A stretch of DNA of 64,000 nt from Carallia brachiata (lineage: Eukaryota; Streptophyta; Magnoliopsida; Malpighiales; Rhizophoraceae), in the NCBI GenBank assembly GCA_021464245.1, contig JADCRB010000031.1, forward strand, positions 3,199,651 through 3,263,650, written 5' to 3'. Within the stretch, counting starts at the first letter, position 1. Each line of letters begins with the position of its first letter. Below the pieces are notes generated by a model. It had not been told where the DNA came from and made no database searches. It worked only from the letters and a program-made list of their open reading frames with translations. A program made the translations under genes and the position numbers. Below, in pieces: positions 23,572 to 35,758 of this stretch.

Positions 23572-26484
23572 ATGGAGAGAAGGCAGATCTTGGTGGTGGC
23601 AGCTCTGTTGCTTACATTTATTAGCCGGACGGCTTCCCTGTCGGTCACCGTAACCGACGTCGAGTGCGTCTACGAGTACGTCCTCTACGAAGGCGACACC
23701 GTCTCCGGCAACTTCGTGGTGGTCGACCACGACATCTTCTGGAGCTCCGATCACCCCGGCCTCGATCTCATCGTATCTCCATTTCCTTCTCTCATTCTCG
23801 TTCTTGATAATTGAGGATAATTTTGTGGAATTATGAGAACTTTTAGGATGTGCAAATTAGGTTTTATACCTCATTTTGTATGTGCAGTGGCGTTTGGTCT
23901 GCTATTTTCTGTGAAAGTTTTGTTGTGTGAATGCTGGTGTTATCGATGACTTCTGTGTTTGTTGATCTTGCTATTGTGGAATTCGAACTTCGGTGAGACT
24001 CTGTGACTGTTTTTGGATTCAACGGATTTGACGTGTTTTTTAATTACTGGAAAGCATCATTGAAAGATAGGCATTGATAGAGGAGGTCAGGAATTTTTAA
24101 CTGCGACTGAACGGAAGAATCACTCCTAATTTTCTTCAGCTGGTGACTTTCCTTAGATGATTGGCACAATTTTTGCTACAAATCTGAAGTTTTTGAGCAC
24201 AGTTCTCGATTTATATCTTGCTTTCTATGACTCTTCTAGCAGTTGTTATTTTTTGATAGTGTTCCTCACTTCATTCAGGGGCGCGCCACTTTGCGCCTAG
24301 GCTCCAAGAGATCCTAGCGCTTTAGAGTGCCCAGCGCCTTCGAATACACAGGTCATGGCAGCATAGATTGGAACCACACTGGAGGCGGGATTGTGTAGGG
24401 GAGAAAAGAGCTTTTACTTTTTAGTTAGTATCTTATTATTTCCTTTGTGAAGAAGAATGATGCATGAAGGCCATAAATCATTTACTCAATGGTTTGGTGG
24501 TGGTGGGGGTGGGGGTGGGGGGTGCGCGGGGGCACTAAGTATTTCATCCAGGAATGATAAATCCCCTATTGTTTCTGTTACATGGACTTCAATGCAATAG
24601 ATGTATAAGTCTATACTGAGAATAAATCCCAAATTGTAAAACCTAATTCTGTCAACTGAGACATCACTAGAAGCTCAATCTTTTTCAAAGAAGTTTGCCA
24701 CTAATATTCCTGATGAAATGTTTTCTAGACTTTAGATATTTGGCACTTCACAAACTTTTGCCTGGTTCTGTAATGAAAAGCTAAACCTAGCTATTCAAGT
24801 ATTGTCCTTTGTTTTCTTCTACTGCTAATTACAGCAGTTGTAGTAGCTATAGTCACCTTGGCATTGGTTGACGCTTGAGGATTTCCTGTAATAGAAAGAT
24901 GATTATGATTACCCACTGAATATTTGTTTTTCTGATAGGTTACTGACAGCATATGGTTATTGCTGGCTGGTCCTTTCTTAGTCTTTCATTTTGGCTGTCA
25001 TGCAGGTGACATCTCCTGCAGGCAACACAGTGCACACTGTGAAGGGCACCTCTGGGGACAAGTTTGAGTTTAAGGCTCCAAGGAGTGGAATGTATAAATT
25101 TTGTTTCCATAATCCCCATTCGTCGCCAGAAACTGTCTCTTTCTATATTCATGTTGGCCATATACCCAATGAGCACAATCTTGCTAAAGACGGTCTGTTC
25201 CTATCTTGCCTATTAATTTATCGTGATATATGATACTAAGAGGTGAACTATTTTCCATGGTTGTTAAAATTTCGATTGCTCTGACAGTTCAACTTGTGCC
25301 CAAATGACATGTTTCTAGCAGATTCACATTAGAGATTTCTCATTCTGCTGTGATTTGACCTTTGCAATTTTTTTTTTGTAGAGCATTTGGACCCAATTAA
25401 TGTCAAAATTGCCGAGCTCAGAGAGGCATTGGAAGCTGTTACAGCAGAGCAGAAGTATTTGAAAGCACGTGATGCTCGACATCGTCATAGTAATATGCTT
25501 CTTTCCTCTCTCTCTCTCTCAAAAACAAAAAACAAAAAACAAAAAAACAAACAAAAAAAACACTCTGTTATTTACCCAAAGTGAAATGTGATATTATTAG
25601 TACAACCCTAATTTAGTGCCAAAAAAAGTCAAATATGATATAAACGACCAGGGTATGAAAACACAGTTTGGAAGCAAAATGTCAGTGCAACTAAGATTTG
25701 GAAAAAAAAGCTTATATTGGCTCCCAGTTGTATTAATTTAAAGGGGCAGATATTCTTGATTGCTTGGACAGTTACACTTAATTGGTTTAAGTCGGACAAT
25801 TTTGTAATGACTGTCATTAGTTGTTTTTCACGTATAAAGTAATATGTTGTTTTTTTGATTATCATTGAAAATTTAATATGTAATTTTTTTCATTTTACTG
25901 AGCAAGTTTAAACTATTGATAATAAATTATAAATTTCCTCATACATAATTTCTTTTTTCCCCAAAGTGAATACCAGAGAACTGTTATGTATAATCATCTC
26001 TCAACTATCTTAAAGTGAGGCCTTTGTGCTCTTTGAATTGTGTTTTTTTATGCGCTCATGTGGGCATGCCCACACACACACTGGCGCGGGGACACAAACA
26101 AACAAAATGAAGTTGTATCTCTTTCTTTTGTACATGCATAAAAAATTCATAATTGTGTATAGATGCAAGTTGTAATCCCTTGCTTCAAGTTAAATGGTAT
26201 TATCTGCCTTAAAAAAAAAATAGGTATTATCTGCTCCTGAGCAATCATGCTCATGCTTCAATGTGACGTTGCTGAATATGATGGTTGCGGTATTAACAAT
26301 CTAGAATTTCTGGGTGCAGATTGTTCTTTAACATGCTACTTGTTATGCAGCAAATGAAAGCACACGGAGGCGGGTCATTGCCTACACTGTTGGAGAGTAC
26401 ATTTTGTTGGCTGCCGCGAGTGCTCTTCAAGTCGTATATATTCGCCGCCTCTTCAGCAAGTCCGTGGCATACAACAGGGTTTAA
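23572..26484 (+). CDS. Transmembrane emp24 domain (p24-beta) cargo receptor
   Basis: p24 proteins cycle between ER and Golgi in COPI/COPII vesicles and sort cargo. Exons: 23572-23772, 25006-25192, 25382-25489, 26351-26484, giving 209 residues, the normal length. A signal peptide (about residues 1-22, ILVVAALLLTFISRTASL) precedes a GOLD domain whose two cysteines (DVECVYEY and YKFCFHN) form the family disulphide. A coiled coil follows (ELREALEAVTAEQKYLKAR), then one membrane span (YILLAAASALQVVYI) and a short cytosolic tail RRLFSKSVAYNRV. The tail and the beta-type GOLD domain point to the plant p24-beta3 group. The frame is intact. Intron 1 (23773-25005) has a G-rich block and a short GCGCC-rich repeat near 24290-24350. 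Intron 3 (25490-26350) has CT and A-rich simple repeats. Confidence 0.93.
24505..24532 (+). other. G-quadruplex-forming motif in p24 intron 1
   Basis: Four runs of five or more guanines are separated by one-base and five-base loops (G5-T-G5-T-G6-TGCGC-G5). This fits the strict quadruplex pattern. It lies on the transcribed gene's sense strand, so the pre-mRNA could fold too. The surrounding DNA is AT-rich, which makes it stand out. Confidence 0.7.
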
Positions 26485-27094
26485 AGCCCTCGATTAAATT
26501 ATGGGCTGTTGAGTGATGTCAAGATGAACTTTATAGTCAGAATCCAGAAAGATGCGTCTTTGCTCTTTGCGCAAAATGAAAATCTGCTTGTTTCATACTG
26601 TTGAGATTTTGTATTTTCCAATATGCTGCACATTTAGAAAATGGAGGTCCACAGCAGTTGAGCAAATTTATTAGTTTTGGGCTTTGGGCTCTACGTAGTG
26701 TCTTTGAGCATAGTTTAAAAAAAAACCCGGTCCGACTGGCACAGTTGCACCGGTGACCCGGCCATTAGACAGGGCCGGGTTTCTCAAAAAAATGTTTGGA
26801 TAGTCGACAAAAAAAAAAAACTGTTTGGATATTAGAACTGGAAAGATTTGGTCGGGTTTTTGAAATTCAATTGGCCCAGTGATCCGGTTGAATTGAATTG
26901 GGTCATTTTTTTAAGTAAAATATCAAAAAACACAAAAAAGTTTAGTGTATTTTAACATTTAAAGGGGAAAAAAAGATTTTTTTTTCTTCATTTGAGTTTA
27001 TAAGAAAAAAATTATTGGAAGAAGAACTTATTCTTACATATGAAAGAAAAAAAAATTAATAATTATTTTAAATATTGACTTGGATGGCTTAACC

Positions 27095-27555
27095 AATGTT
27101 GTTAAAACTGGCTCGGACCGGTCAGTTCGAGCCGGTTCATGGTCACTGTTGCCTATTAACTCGGACTGGTCTAAATCGGTCAAGAATTGACCAAAATCGG
27201 TAAAAATTGGTGAAAAATCGGACCCGATTTAACCGGTTCAAATTGGTATAAAAGTTTTATAAATTATAATTTGATCCCAATGTTTATTTAAATTATAATT
27301 TGAGTTTTAAATTTAATTAAAACTTTCAATTTAGTTCTAAATTTATTAAAATTTTTAATTTAGTCCTAAATTTATCAAAATTTTCAATTTAATCCTTAAA
27401 AATAACAAAATTAATATTTAATAATCATATATATTATTATTTTTTAAAATTATTTTTATACATATATATATATATATTAATAAATACCGGTTCAAATTTG
27501 AATCTTGACTAATTAATATTTTTGGTTCGATGATCGGTCCGGTTCTGACAACGTT
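27095..27555. mobile_element. MITE with CAATGTTGT-type inverted ends (hAT-like)
   Basis: The left end reads AATGTTGTTAAAACTGG then CTCGGACCGG. The right end is the inverse, CCGGTCCGGTTCTGACAACGTT. The ends are imperfect but clearly matched over about 28 bases. The interior is AT-rich with several (A/T)CCGGTTCAAA motifs and has no reading frame. A degraded relative lies at about 36660-36875 in the other orientation. Confidence 0.55.
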
Positions 27556-28465
27556 AAGTTTAACTATTAATCTACTTGTTAAATCAGTAACTTATTGATA
27601 CAATCTTCTGTCGGAGTCGATCTTTGGGTTGGGTTCCGTTGTCATCATCGCCTAGACTGATGGAGATAGGCTGAAGCATTCCAAATCCATGCCTGCAAAA
27701 TAGTTCAGTACCTGGTATTTGTATATGAACATTACAATCATTGCTCATTGAAACCCCAAAATTTGGAAGCGGAAATGTCGCAGGAATATGGAGGGATTAA
27801 TGTGTTATAACTGTGCTGAGTACGATTACATGATTGTAATTAATTAATAATAAATATTTTAAATATCAGCTGCTGGATCATCGAATGGTTTTTGTGCCAA
27901 CAAGTGAGAGGAGGAGGCCAGTGGATTTGGAATGTCAGCAGTCAGCTGCGGAGCGCATGCGCATAATGTGGTTGACTATGTTGACCATTAGATGGTGGCA
28001 GATCTGAGATCCATCATTAGGTACAATCGTAAATTGGAAGTCGCACAAAAATCTTTGGTAACTGAAATCAGAGAATTAATAGCGTGTTTGATCGTAAGAT
28101 TTTCATAAAATAAAGTGATAAAAAAATAATTAAAAAAAATGTAAGAAAAAAAAGTGAATGAATTTATTATTTAAATAAATAAAAAAAATAATTTAAAAAA
28201 TAAAGTGATATATTTAGATTATATTAAAAAAATAATTATATGTTTAAAATTTTAAAATTCATCCTCTTATTTTTAGTGTCTTTTTATGTTTTTTTGTCCT
28301 AATTATTGTTAATGCTCTTAAATACCTGCTTTGCAACTACAGTGAGGCTAGAGTTGTTGTTTTAGGGGTTAGAAAAAAAGCAGCTTCGGTGGTGGGTGGA
28401 GGAATGGACCGCATGAATGAAATGAGTAGTCTGATTATTGAATCGATACGATACGATATATTTAA

Positions 28466-28605
28466 TTTAATAATATTTAATAATTTATTTTTTTAATTTA
28501 ATATATTTTTTAATATAATTATTCTGATTACTGATTTAATAATATTTAATAATTTATTTTTTTAATTTAATATATATTTTTTTGGTATAATTATTCTGAT
28601 TACTG
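28466..28605. repeat. Tandem duplication of a ~70-bp AT-rich unit
   Basis: Two adjacent copies share TTTAATAATATTTAATAATT at their start and AATTATTCTGATTACTG at their end. The pair is bracketed by short direct repeats ATCGATACGAT. No function is apparent. Confidence 0.7.
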
Positions 28606-29058
28606 CATCGATACGATGTATTTATGTCTAAAAATTCGATCTTATCCATTAGAGTAGACGCCGAAAAGCCTGGCGATCCCTCTCAGACGATTAGGCAAAA
28701 CTCAAAAAGTCAAAAGCTACATTTAATTCGTGATTGTATTGAACTCAGTATTTATAATGTAATATTTATTGCCGCGAAAGGAGTCACGAAATCTTTGTGT
28801 CGAATTTAATAATTAAAAATTTAAATTTAAATTTTTGATATTTTAAATTTTAATTTAAAAAATACTTTACTAAAAATAAAAGTCTTAGAAAAAAAGTATA
28901 AATTTAGGTAAATAAATACCGCTCACTCACAATTCAGAAAAATCTCTAATAAAAAAATACTGATCTAAAAAATTATTACGGAACAGGAGAAGTAAAATTT
29001 TCCTCAATGCAAAAGGACAAAATTGACAGTCAAAATAATTCTAATGACCGAATAACAA

Positions 29059-29340
29059 TCAACTAGTGTATTTGTTCGGTTGAAAATGTTTTATAAAAAA
29101 ATATTTTTTTTATTTTTTAAAATTTTTTTGACGTAAAATATTTTATAATGAAAAATTTGAGAAAAATTTTTGAAATTTTTTTTAAAAAATAACATATTAT
29201 TTTGTTAAGCTGATATTATTTTTTAAAAAAAATATAAAATATGTTATAAATAAGTGATAAAATAATTATTATTTTTAATATAAATATTTTTTTATAAATA
29301 TTTTATAAAAATAAATTATTTTACAGTAAATAAATAAATT
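29059..29340. mobile_element. AT-rich foldback MITE (GTTTGTT/TAAAATATTTTAC family)
   Basis: The ends carry TTTGTTCGGTTGAAAATGTT and, inverted, ATTTTACAGTAAATAAATAAA. The interior holds TAAAATATTTTATAA-type repeats. A second copy of the same design is at 62461-62752. Assignment to a superfamily is uncertain. Confidence 0.45.
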
Positions 29341-29545
29341 TTTTAAGAGAAAAAACTATTTTTCTGAAAAAAAAAAAAAAAAAAAGAAGAGGGAAAAACT
29401 TCACTTTCTCTCTGCCTTCTATAATATTCGTGCAGATTGTCTGCTTTTACAGATCCTACTAAGGCAGGCTACACATTGCTTAGTCTGTGTCTGTTTAATC
29501 CAGAAAGCAAACCAGAATCCAAAAGGAGAAGGAAAAAAAAAAAAG

Positions 29546-31651
29546 ATGTTGGCAGTTTTTGACAAAACGGTAGCCAAATGCCCAGAGGCCCTGCAGAGCC
29601 CACACCCTGGCTCGGTCTCCGCACTCAAAGATGGGTCCTTGATTAAGCAATTCGAGTCCGAGCACCCCGGCTCCGTCACTGTCAATCTTGGCTCTGCCGG
29701 TGTCATTGCTTACTCTCTTCACAAGCAAAACCCACTTCTTCCCAGGTGATTTTTATAATTTATTGCTTCCCCCACCTACCTTTTTTCTTTTTATTTTTTT
29801 CCTGTTCTTTTTTGATCTGGAAGGGAATGAGAATCGATGGCCCAATGTTTTTGCTTGTGGGTTGATTTTCTTGTGTTTCTTCGCTTTGATCTGATGACCA
29901 TCATTTGTGTTTTCTTTTTTAAATCTTTTTGTTTTTTTTTTTTTTTTTTTTTATGTTTGGTTGATTAGAAAATCACTGAAAATGGAAGAGAAGTAAGTAA
30001 GTCAGGAAACAGATTTCTCATGCAGGTTATATTACACAACATCTTATGCTTCTCCGTTATGTTAGGTTTTTGTATCATGAAATTGACTTGTTTTTTGATC
30101 TGGGGGTGTACAGTGTGACTTGTTCAAGGGAAAGTAAAAGTGATGTATTTTCATGACTACGTCGTGATCTGGGACTGCTTGCCCTTATTTTTATTTCACC
30201 TCTTCTTGGTATATGACTGTTTAAAACTACGTAAATGTAAGATGTTTTGCAATCCCATCATTGCGATTGTTCGAGGACTTCTGAAGTCTAAATTGCTATT
30301 TTGCTTATCGTCATATTGCTGACTTTGGTGTCTGTCTTCTCCTCTGTTGCCAGATTATTTGCCGTCACAGATGACATTTTCTGCTTGTTCCAAGGCCACA
30401 TCAACAACGTTCCTGCTCTTAAGCAACAATATGGCTTAAACAAGACTGCAAATGAGGTGATCATTATTATTGAGGCTTACAGAACTCTTAGAGATCGAGG
30501 CCCTTATCCTGCTGATCAGGTTGTGAGAGATCTCCAAGGGAAATTCGCATTTATCTTATATGACAGTTCTTCGAAGGCTACATTCATAGGCGCTGTAAGT
30601 CAATGTGCCCTTAGAATCCTGTGCTCTTTTTTGCTTTAGCGATATCTTCTACTGAATTGACAGATTATCAGTAGTTTGAATCACTCTTTTCTTTTTCCTT
30701 CTCTGGTTTCAGGATGCTGATGGAAGTGTACCTTTCTTTTGGGGAACTGATTCTGAAGGCTATCTCATTCTTTCAGATGACTCTCAAATTGTGCACCAGG
30801 GCTGTGGAAAATCTTTTGCACCATTCCCTAAAGGTAAGTAATGTTTTGAATCTTGTTTGAATCATCTGCTAAGCAATATGAAGGGAAACACACAGATTGG
30901 CATCCAAACATCCTTGGTTTAGATCTAGGGCTGCTGCAAATGGCGCTGTAAAGTTCCCAGCTCTTTGGAAATGCAGATGTACTTGCTTATCTCATTTTGT
31001 TTTCTTTGATACAGACAGATGTTCTGTTTGGTTATTATTTTTTTTCCTTGTTAGGTTTTTTGGAAACTTTGCTTTGTACATGCAGATGTCCCTTTCAATT
31101 TTCACAAAGCTTTCTGGTTTGAATTAGTTCTTTCTTATGTTTGTGCCTGCTATGGATAATTGTTTTTTTTTTTAATTTTATTTTTTATATGCATGAAACC
31201 TGTATGATCAATTATCATCTTTTTTTTTTTTTTTAACTTTCTTCTCTTTTATCTGTACCTTAGTGAATTGGCTTTTCACGTAACATGTTTTTATGTTATG
31301 TTGTGGGTTGAGTGTTAGGCCTTGTCTTGTTTCTTCACAATGTCTACTTTTCAATTAAGCCTTAATCCCTTTACCTTTGGATTGGGATTCGAGGTGGGAT
31401 CTGGATTATTTGTGAAACAGTGGCTTGATTTCTCACTATACCAGTTTATGTTGTTTGTCCCAGGATGCTTCTTTACAACTTCCGGAGGCTTGAGGAGCTT
31501 TGAGCACCCACTGAATGAATTGAAGCCAGTGCGAAGAGTGGACAGTTCTGGTGAGGTTTGTGGTGCGACTTTCAAGGTTGATGCAGAGACTAAGAAGGAA
31601 ACTGGAATCCCACGAGTGGGGAGTTCATGTAATTGGTCGACAAACTACTGA
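29546..31651 (+). CDS. Aluminium-induced protein with YGL and LRDR motifs (TSJT1-like, DUF3700)
   Basis: The family is related to class II glutamine amidotransferases (Ntn fold) and is induced by sugar starvation, aluminium and auxin. The enzymatic role is not established. Exons: 29546-29745, 30354-30594, 30713-30833, 31464-31651; they join into 249 residues, the usual family length. The signature motifs are both present: QQYGLNK and TLRDRGPYPADQV. The amidotransferase-like strands GKFAFILYD and FWGTDSEGYLILSDD follow. The N-terminus MLAVFDKTVAK lacks the Cys2 nucleophile of true amidotransferases, as is normal for this family, so amidotransferase activity is not expected. Splice sites are canonical. 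Intron 3 (30834-31463) has T-homopolymers only. Confidence 0.94.
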
Positions 31652-32377
31652 GCTCATGTCATTGTTGGAAAGGCTTTTCTATTTATAGGCCTTCCATTGA
31701 TTCTCAGATTACATTTCCTTTTGGTCCATCCTTATCATAGATGAATTTGCTGCACTAATGTGTCCAAACCTATATTGTCATTAGTGTTCTCCAGAAATGA
31801 GAGAGCAATTTATGCGGCTGTATACGTTGCTACCTATCAGACTGAAACCCATCTTTAGGCTTATATCATAAAATAAGAATCGTGCATAGTGTGGCATCTT
31901 CTTTTTGTTTTGTCTTTCTTTTACTAAAACTGCATCCAGCAGCAGGCTTGCACTTGTTTATTAACCGAATAACATGAATATGGTGATTTTCGTCCCCATA
32001 GAAGGTCTGACCAGACAAATTGCATTATACTGCTAAGTTGTGTTCATCACATGACATCTGCAACCTATAGTTTATGCAACAAGAGGCGCTTGACAAGGTG
32101 ATTAACATTGAGCTTTGGTAACAGAATTTGTGCTGCTCGTTTGAAACAAAAAGACATCCTACTGTGCAATCATATGACACTTGTAATAGTATTCTTTTGC
32201 AATAGATGCTGCTATTTAGCATCTTGTCAAACCCAAGTTTGGATAAATGTTGCCGCCTCTGATTTTGTGCACATTGGATAGCTATCTTTAAAAAGTTAAA
32301 TTGTATTCGAAGGATGGATAAAAGCAAAGTAGTTCCACTCTGTTCTGTGGGAGAGCATGAAGCAGTGATGTTTGTCG
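31652..32377. other. Convergent 3' region between the aluminium-induced gene and DMC1
   Basis: This holds the 3' UTRs of the two convergent genes. I see no other gene or repeat. Confidence 0.6.
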
Positions 32378-35300
32378 CTAGTCCTTTGCATCCGCAATTC
32401 CTCCTGGTGTTATCTGGAACACGTGACTCTTGTCAAAGAGTAACTTGTCAACTAAAAACTTGAAAGTTTACTATTGGGCTTGGAAAACGATGCATTTTTG
32501 CATTGTAATTTTTGCGAAAATGATTCGGCCAACCAAAGGTAAAAAGGTAAAGCAAAAATAATGACAATAAGACTTTGTAAGGATATTGCTTCAGCCTCGG
32601 GCAGGTTTGGGGCATCAAACACCTTGCAGACCCGTTGTTCACCTTTGCCCTTCCTGAACATTAGCCTGATCGTCGCTGCATGAGCAAGCACGTGTCCGCC
32701 TGCAGGCTTTTTAGGATCTGATATGAACATACCACCTCCTGGGTCAGCTATAACTGCAACCAGTAATCCAGCAACATTTAGTTAGCAATGTGCCTCTGGA
32801 GGGCCATGCACGACAGTGGAAATATGTCATACGGGCAGAGCTATGATGTGAAAAATTGCATGTTGACACAGATGCACCAACATAATCCTAGTCGAAGACC
32901 CTTGGCCACGTCAAAGGGAATGAAAGCTACGAAGTTGAGTATTTTATTGTCAATATCTTTAACCTTTGAGTTATAACGGAGAAGATGCTTCCTAAGCGGG
33001 AGGTACCTTGGTTGGTCATGTAGACTGCAACGTTAAATTCTTCAGCTATCTTCGTCAATCTAGAGAGCATCTGTGCCAATTTTTGCTGTAAAAAGCAAGT
33101 GGCTCATGTCATTGAACCAAGATAGGCACTGGAAAGTAGGTGCCATAAACCTTAGGCATAGGTCACCTGGCGCTCCGCAAGTTCTCCTCTTCCTGTGAAA
33201 TCCACTCGAAACAGAGCAATCACTGAATCCACAATCTGATATCATAGAAACAGAGATTTCATCCCACCACATTCCCTTAATACTGGTTTCTTCCTACAAT
33301 TAATTGTCAAAAACCTCACCAAAAGTCTGAAAGGCTCTTCTGACATTTTTGCTGCCAGACCAAGAAGCAAGTTGTACTGATGCTCATACGTGTATGCACG
33401 AGCATAAATAATCTTTCACGATCATAGAGAAATATGTAAGATTCCATTTCTGCTTAATAATTCAACTGAATATGTTACAAAACATTGAATTTTACATTGT
33501 CAAGGACAGCTCCGGGATCCATGCCAAATCTTTCAGCAATTGGTAAATTCTATCAGGGCGGCTGAAAAAGCATATGGTTAAGAAGAAACACTGGAAATGC
33601 GCGTGAATTAACCTAACTTTTGGAACAAAAGATACAGGCACTTCATATATTTAGATGGAGGACAAGCATAAAGGATACAATGTTCCTTCGGTATCGATGT
33701 ACGCTACCTTCCCATTCCCGCCACGCATATTTGTCGGCAGCTGCAAAGGCGAATTGGATGGCCGATATTGTGTGACTTAGTATACATATATTACCATTCA
33801 TAGAGCAAATCCCCAAACTATTCAAGGCTAATACTATTCATCAAGTTTTTGGATAACACGCTGCATTCATTTAAGGATTGTTAGTTAGGAAAGCAAGAGA
33901 TATTTGCATGTGAAACAGATAGCAGCGAGGACAACAATCCTTGTTCCACAACTTTGGCAGAGATATCATCATGATGTTCAACTACACAGATGTGGCACAG
34001 CTGTTGAGCCTATCTTCTTGATAGTATTAGCTGAATGATGGTAATCATTCTACATAAATCAACTCTACCAGGCTATGCTTAAATGCTTAATTGAAGACAA
34101 TTAAAGAGTATGGCAACGGAAAAACCTGTGTAGAAACACAAAGAGTATGGGCAAGCTGTGTTTTCCCAGACCTGGGCAACATGAGCAGAGGCGGTAAAGG
34201 ATTTTGTCCATACTTGAAAATTGAAAAGTGGGAAAATCAAGGAAAGATATCAATAGAATAAAGGATTTTGGGAGAAAATATAATGATTTGTTCTAACCGG
34301 AACTCCCCAAAAGCTTCTGTAATAGCCGAAGTTTCAACGCCACCTTTTCCAAAGCAATCACATCAATTATACGGAAACAAATTGCAACACAAAGATAAAT
34401 GCATTAAAATCAATGCAAATAGAAGTCCAGCATTACCTCCTAAGAGTTCATCAAGGGCTTGGCTCCCAGTTGTGATACGAATCACAGATTTTCTCTGAGA
34501 AAAAGTAAGAACGACTTTCAGATACGTCAAGAAATATATCTAATCTCAACAGTTTCAGCGATCGCCAGGTTTTCTCTTGATGACAAGTGGAATCACAGGG
34601 TCCAATTAGGTAAATCGGATCAGAGATAAATTTCTGAAGAGCAGGAAAACCGTGAACTTACTCTGAGCAAAGCATCACTTCCAGTCATATAGCCAAAATT
34701 CTGGCGGAAGAAAACATAGCCAAATTGATATTTTACATACAGATAAAGAATGCACTGCAGGCTATCATTTTGGTTACTCATAAGATGCGAATACGAACCA
34801 CTATCTTCTCAGCAGCTTCACAGATCTTATCAACTTTAGCCTCAGATAATCCTTTGATCCCCGTCAGGTGCTGGAAAAGACATAAACACAGTTTCAATCA
34901 GATGGAGTTCAAATTTCAAGAACCGGAAACACTTGAACTGAAAATTTTTACACCTTCTTGGTGTGCATCATCAAACCGTTGCACGTGTAGATCCCTGCAT
35001 CTTGAAGCTTCTTTACATCTCCGGCATTGATTCCCTGAGAGATCACTGCAAGAAATGCACACATGATAAACAAGCAAAACAGAGCAATATTACATTTATT
35101 ACAGCGTTTTTGCGGACTGAGCGTGATAGATCTTCAAGTTCATCAATAATCATATTCAACAACATCAAAGTGCCAAACAGCATCTCAAATCTGAAGCGTA
35201 TGTAGTGAATCAAACAGAGTATACAGAAATTAAAACAAAATTTGTACTACATGATCACAGAATCTCAGTCAAAATCGCTTCGATCAAGTTAAACTGCCAC

Positions 35301-35758
35301 TTGAACATATATAAACGACGCAAAAAGCGAAGAAGAACGAAGAAGCCTCAAAATCTCAGCAAATATGAATAGACCGCACAGTTTTCCCGCAAAACCATAG
35401 AATGCGAATTCAAATGAGTGAAATTAAAGAAAAAAAAAAAAACTCCAAAAAATATAATTTTTTTTTTAAAAAAAAGCTGAGAATGGAAGCTTATTATTGC
35501 AGAGGCTTACGCTTATCGATGGCTTCGAACAAGTCCTCTTCATCATCGACGTCTTCTCGTTCCACGAGCTGCAATTGGCTCTGCTCTTCGGCTCTGAGAA
35601 GAAAAACCATTGCACACAGAAATTCAGAAAGCGGTAACATCTCCGATCAACTCAATAGCGCGCCATTGGAGCAGAATTTGAACGGAAAAAATCGAAAAAA
35701 AAAGTGTATAATTAAAAAAAAATAATCTGCATTAAACTTACTTGAGACTAGCAATCAT
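32378..35758 (-). CDS. DMC1: Meiotic recombinase DMC1, 15 exons
   Basis: DMC1 is the meiosis-specific RecA/RAD51-family recombinase that performs interhomologue strand exchange. Exons (transcript order): 35742-35758, 35511-35593, 34954-35045, 34799-34870, 34662-34700, 34437-34494, 34298-34343, 34126-34171, 33679-33740, 33496-33561, 33320-33412, 33167-33235, 33007-33085, 32587-32753, 32378-32422. Allowing one missing base, the product is 344 residues, as in Arabidopsis. It starts [21 protein letters not shown] helix-hairpin-helix region is followed by Walker A GEFRSGKT (133-140), Walker B LLIVD (about 224-228), the loop [16 protein letters not shown] and the C-terminus [11 protein letters not shown]. 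Exon 10 lacks one base after Ile177. Read literally, the frame hits TGA at the exon 11/12 junction. Introns 9 and 14 look U12-type; intron 14 is AT-AC. Confidence 0.95.
32423..32586 (-). other. U12-type AT-AC intron (DMC1 intron 14)
   Basis: The donor after Glu-Ala is ATATCCTTAC (32586 down to 32577), a perfect U12 AT-AC 5' splice site. The intron ends TCAC, followed by GTG TTC CAG ATA, which continues the conserved C-terminus. A branch-like CTCTTTGAC lies at 32440-32432, its A about ten bases before the acceptor, the spacing U12 introns need. No GT donor nearby gives the conserved protein. Confidence 0.8.
33562..33678 (-). other. Probable U12-type GT-AG intron (DMC1 intron 9)
   Basis: The donor is GTATCCTTT (33678 downward), matching the U12 5' consensus at every position. 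TTCTTAACC at 33584-33576 fits the U12 branch-site consensus and lies about 16 bases before the terminal AG. The intron splits the Phe172 codon of the DTEGTFRPDR block. Confidence 0.7.

Larger units (their letters stand above)
26485..29545. other. Intergenic region with several MITE-like elements
   Basis: The p24 3' UTR is followed by an element rich in CCGGT/CCGGTT motifs (about 26720-26900), a hAT-like MITE (27095-27555), a tandem repeat (28466-28605) and an AT-rich foldback element (29059-29340). No protein gene is seen. The last 150 bases hold the leader of the next gene. Confidence 0.5.

Noticed and set aside
32400..32420. Ordinary AG acceptor (TTCCAG) for the last DMC1 exon
   Set aside because: It would drop Val-Phe-Gln and leaves the ATATCC donor unmatched. 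The AC acceptor eight bases earlier restores the conserved sequence and agrees with the U12 donor.
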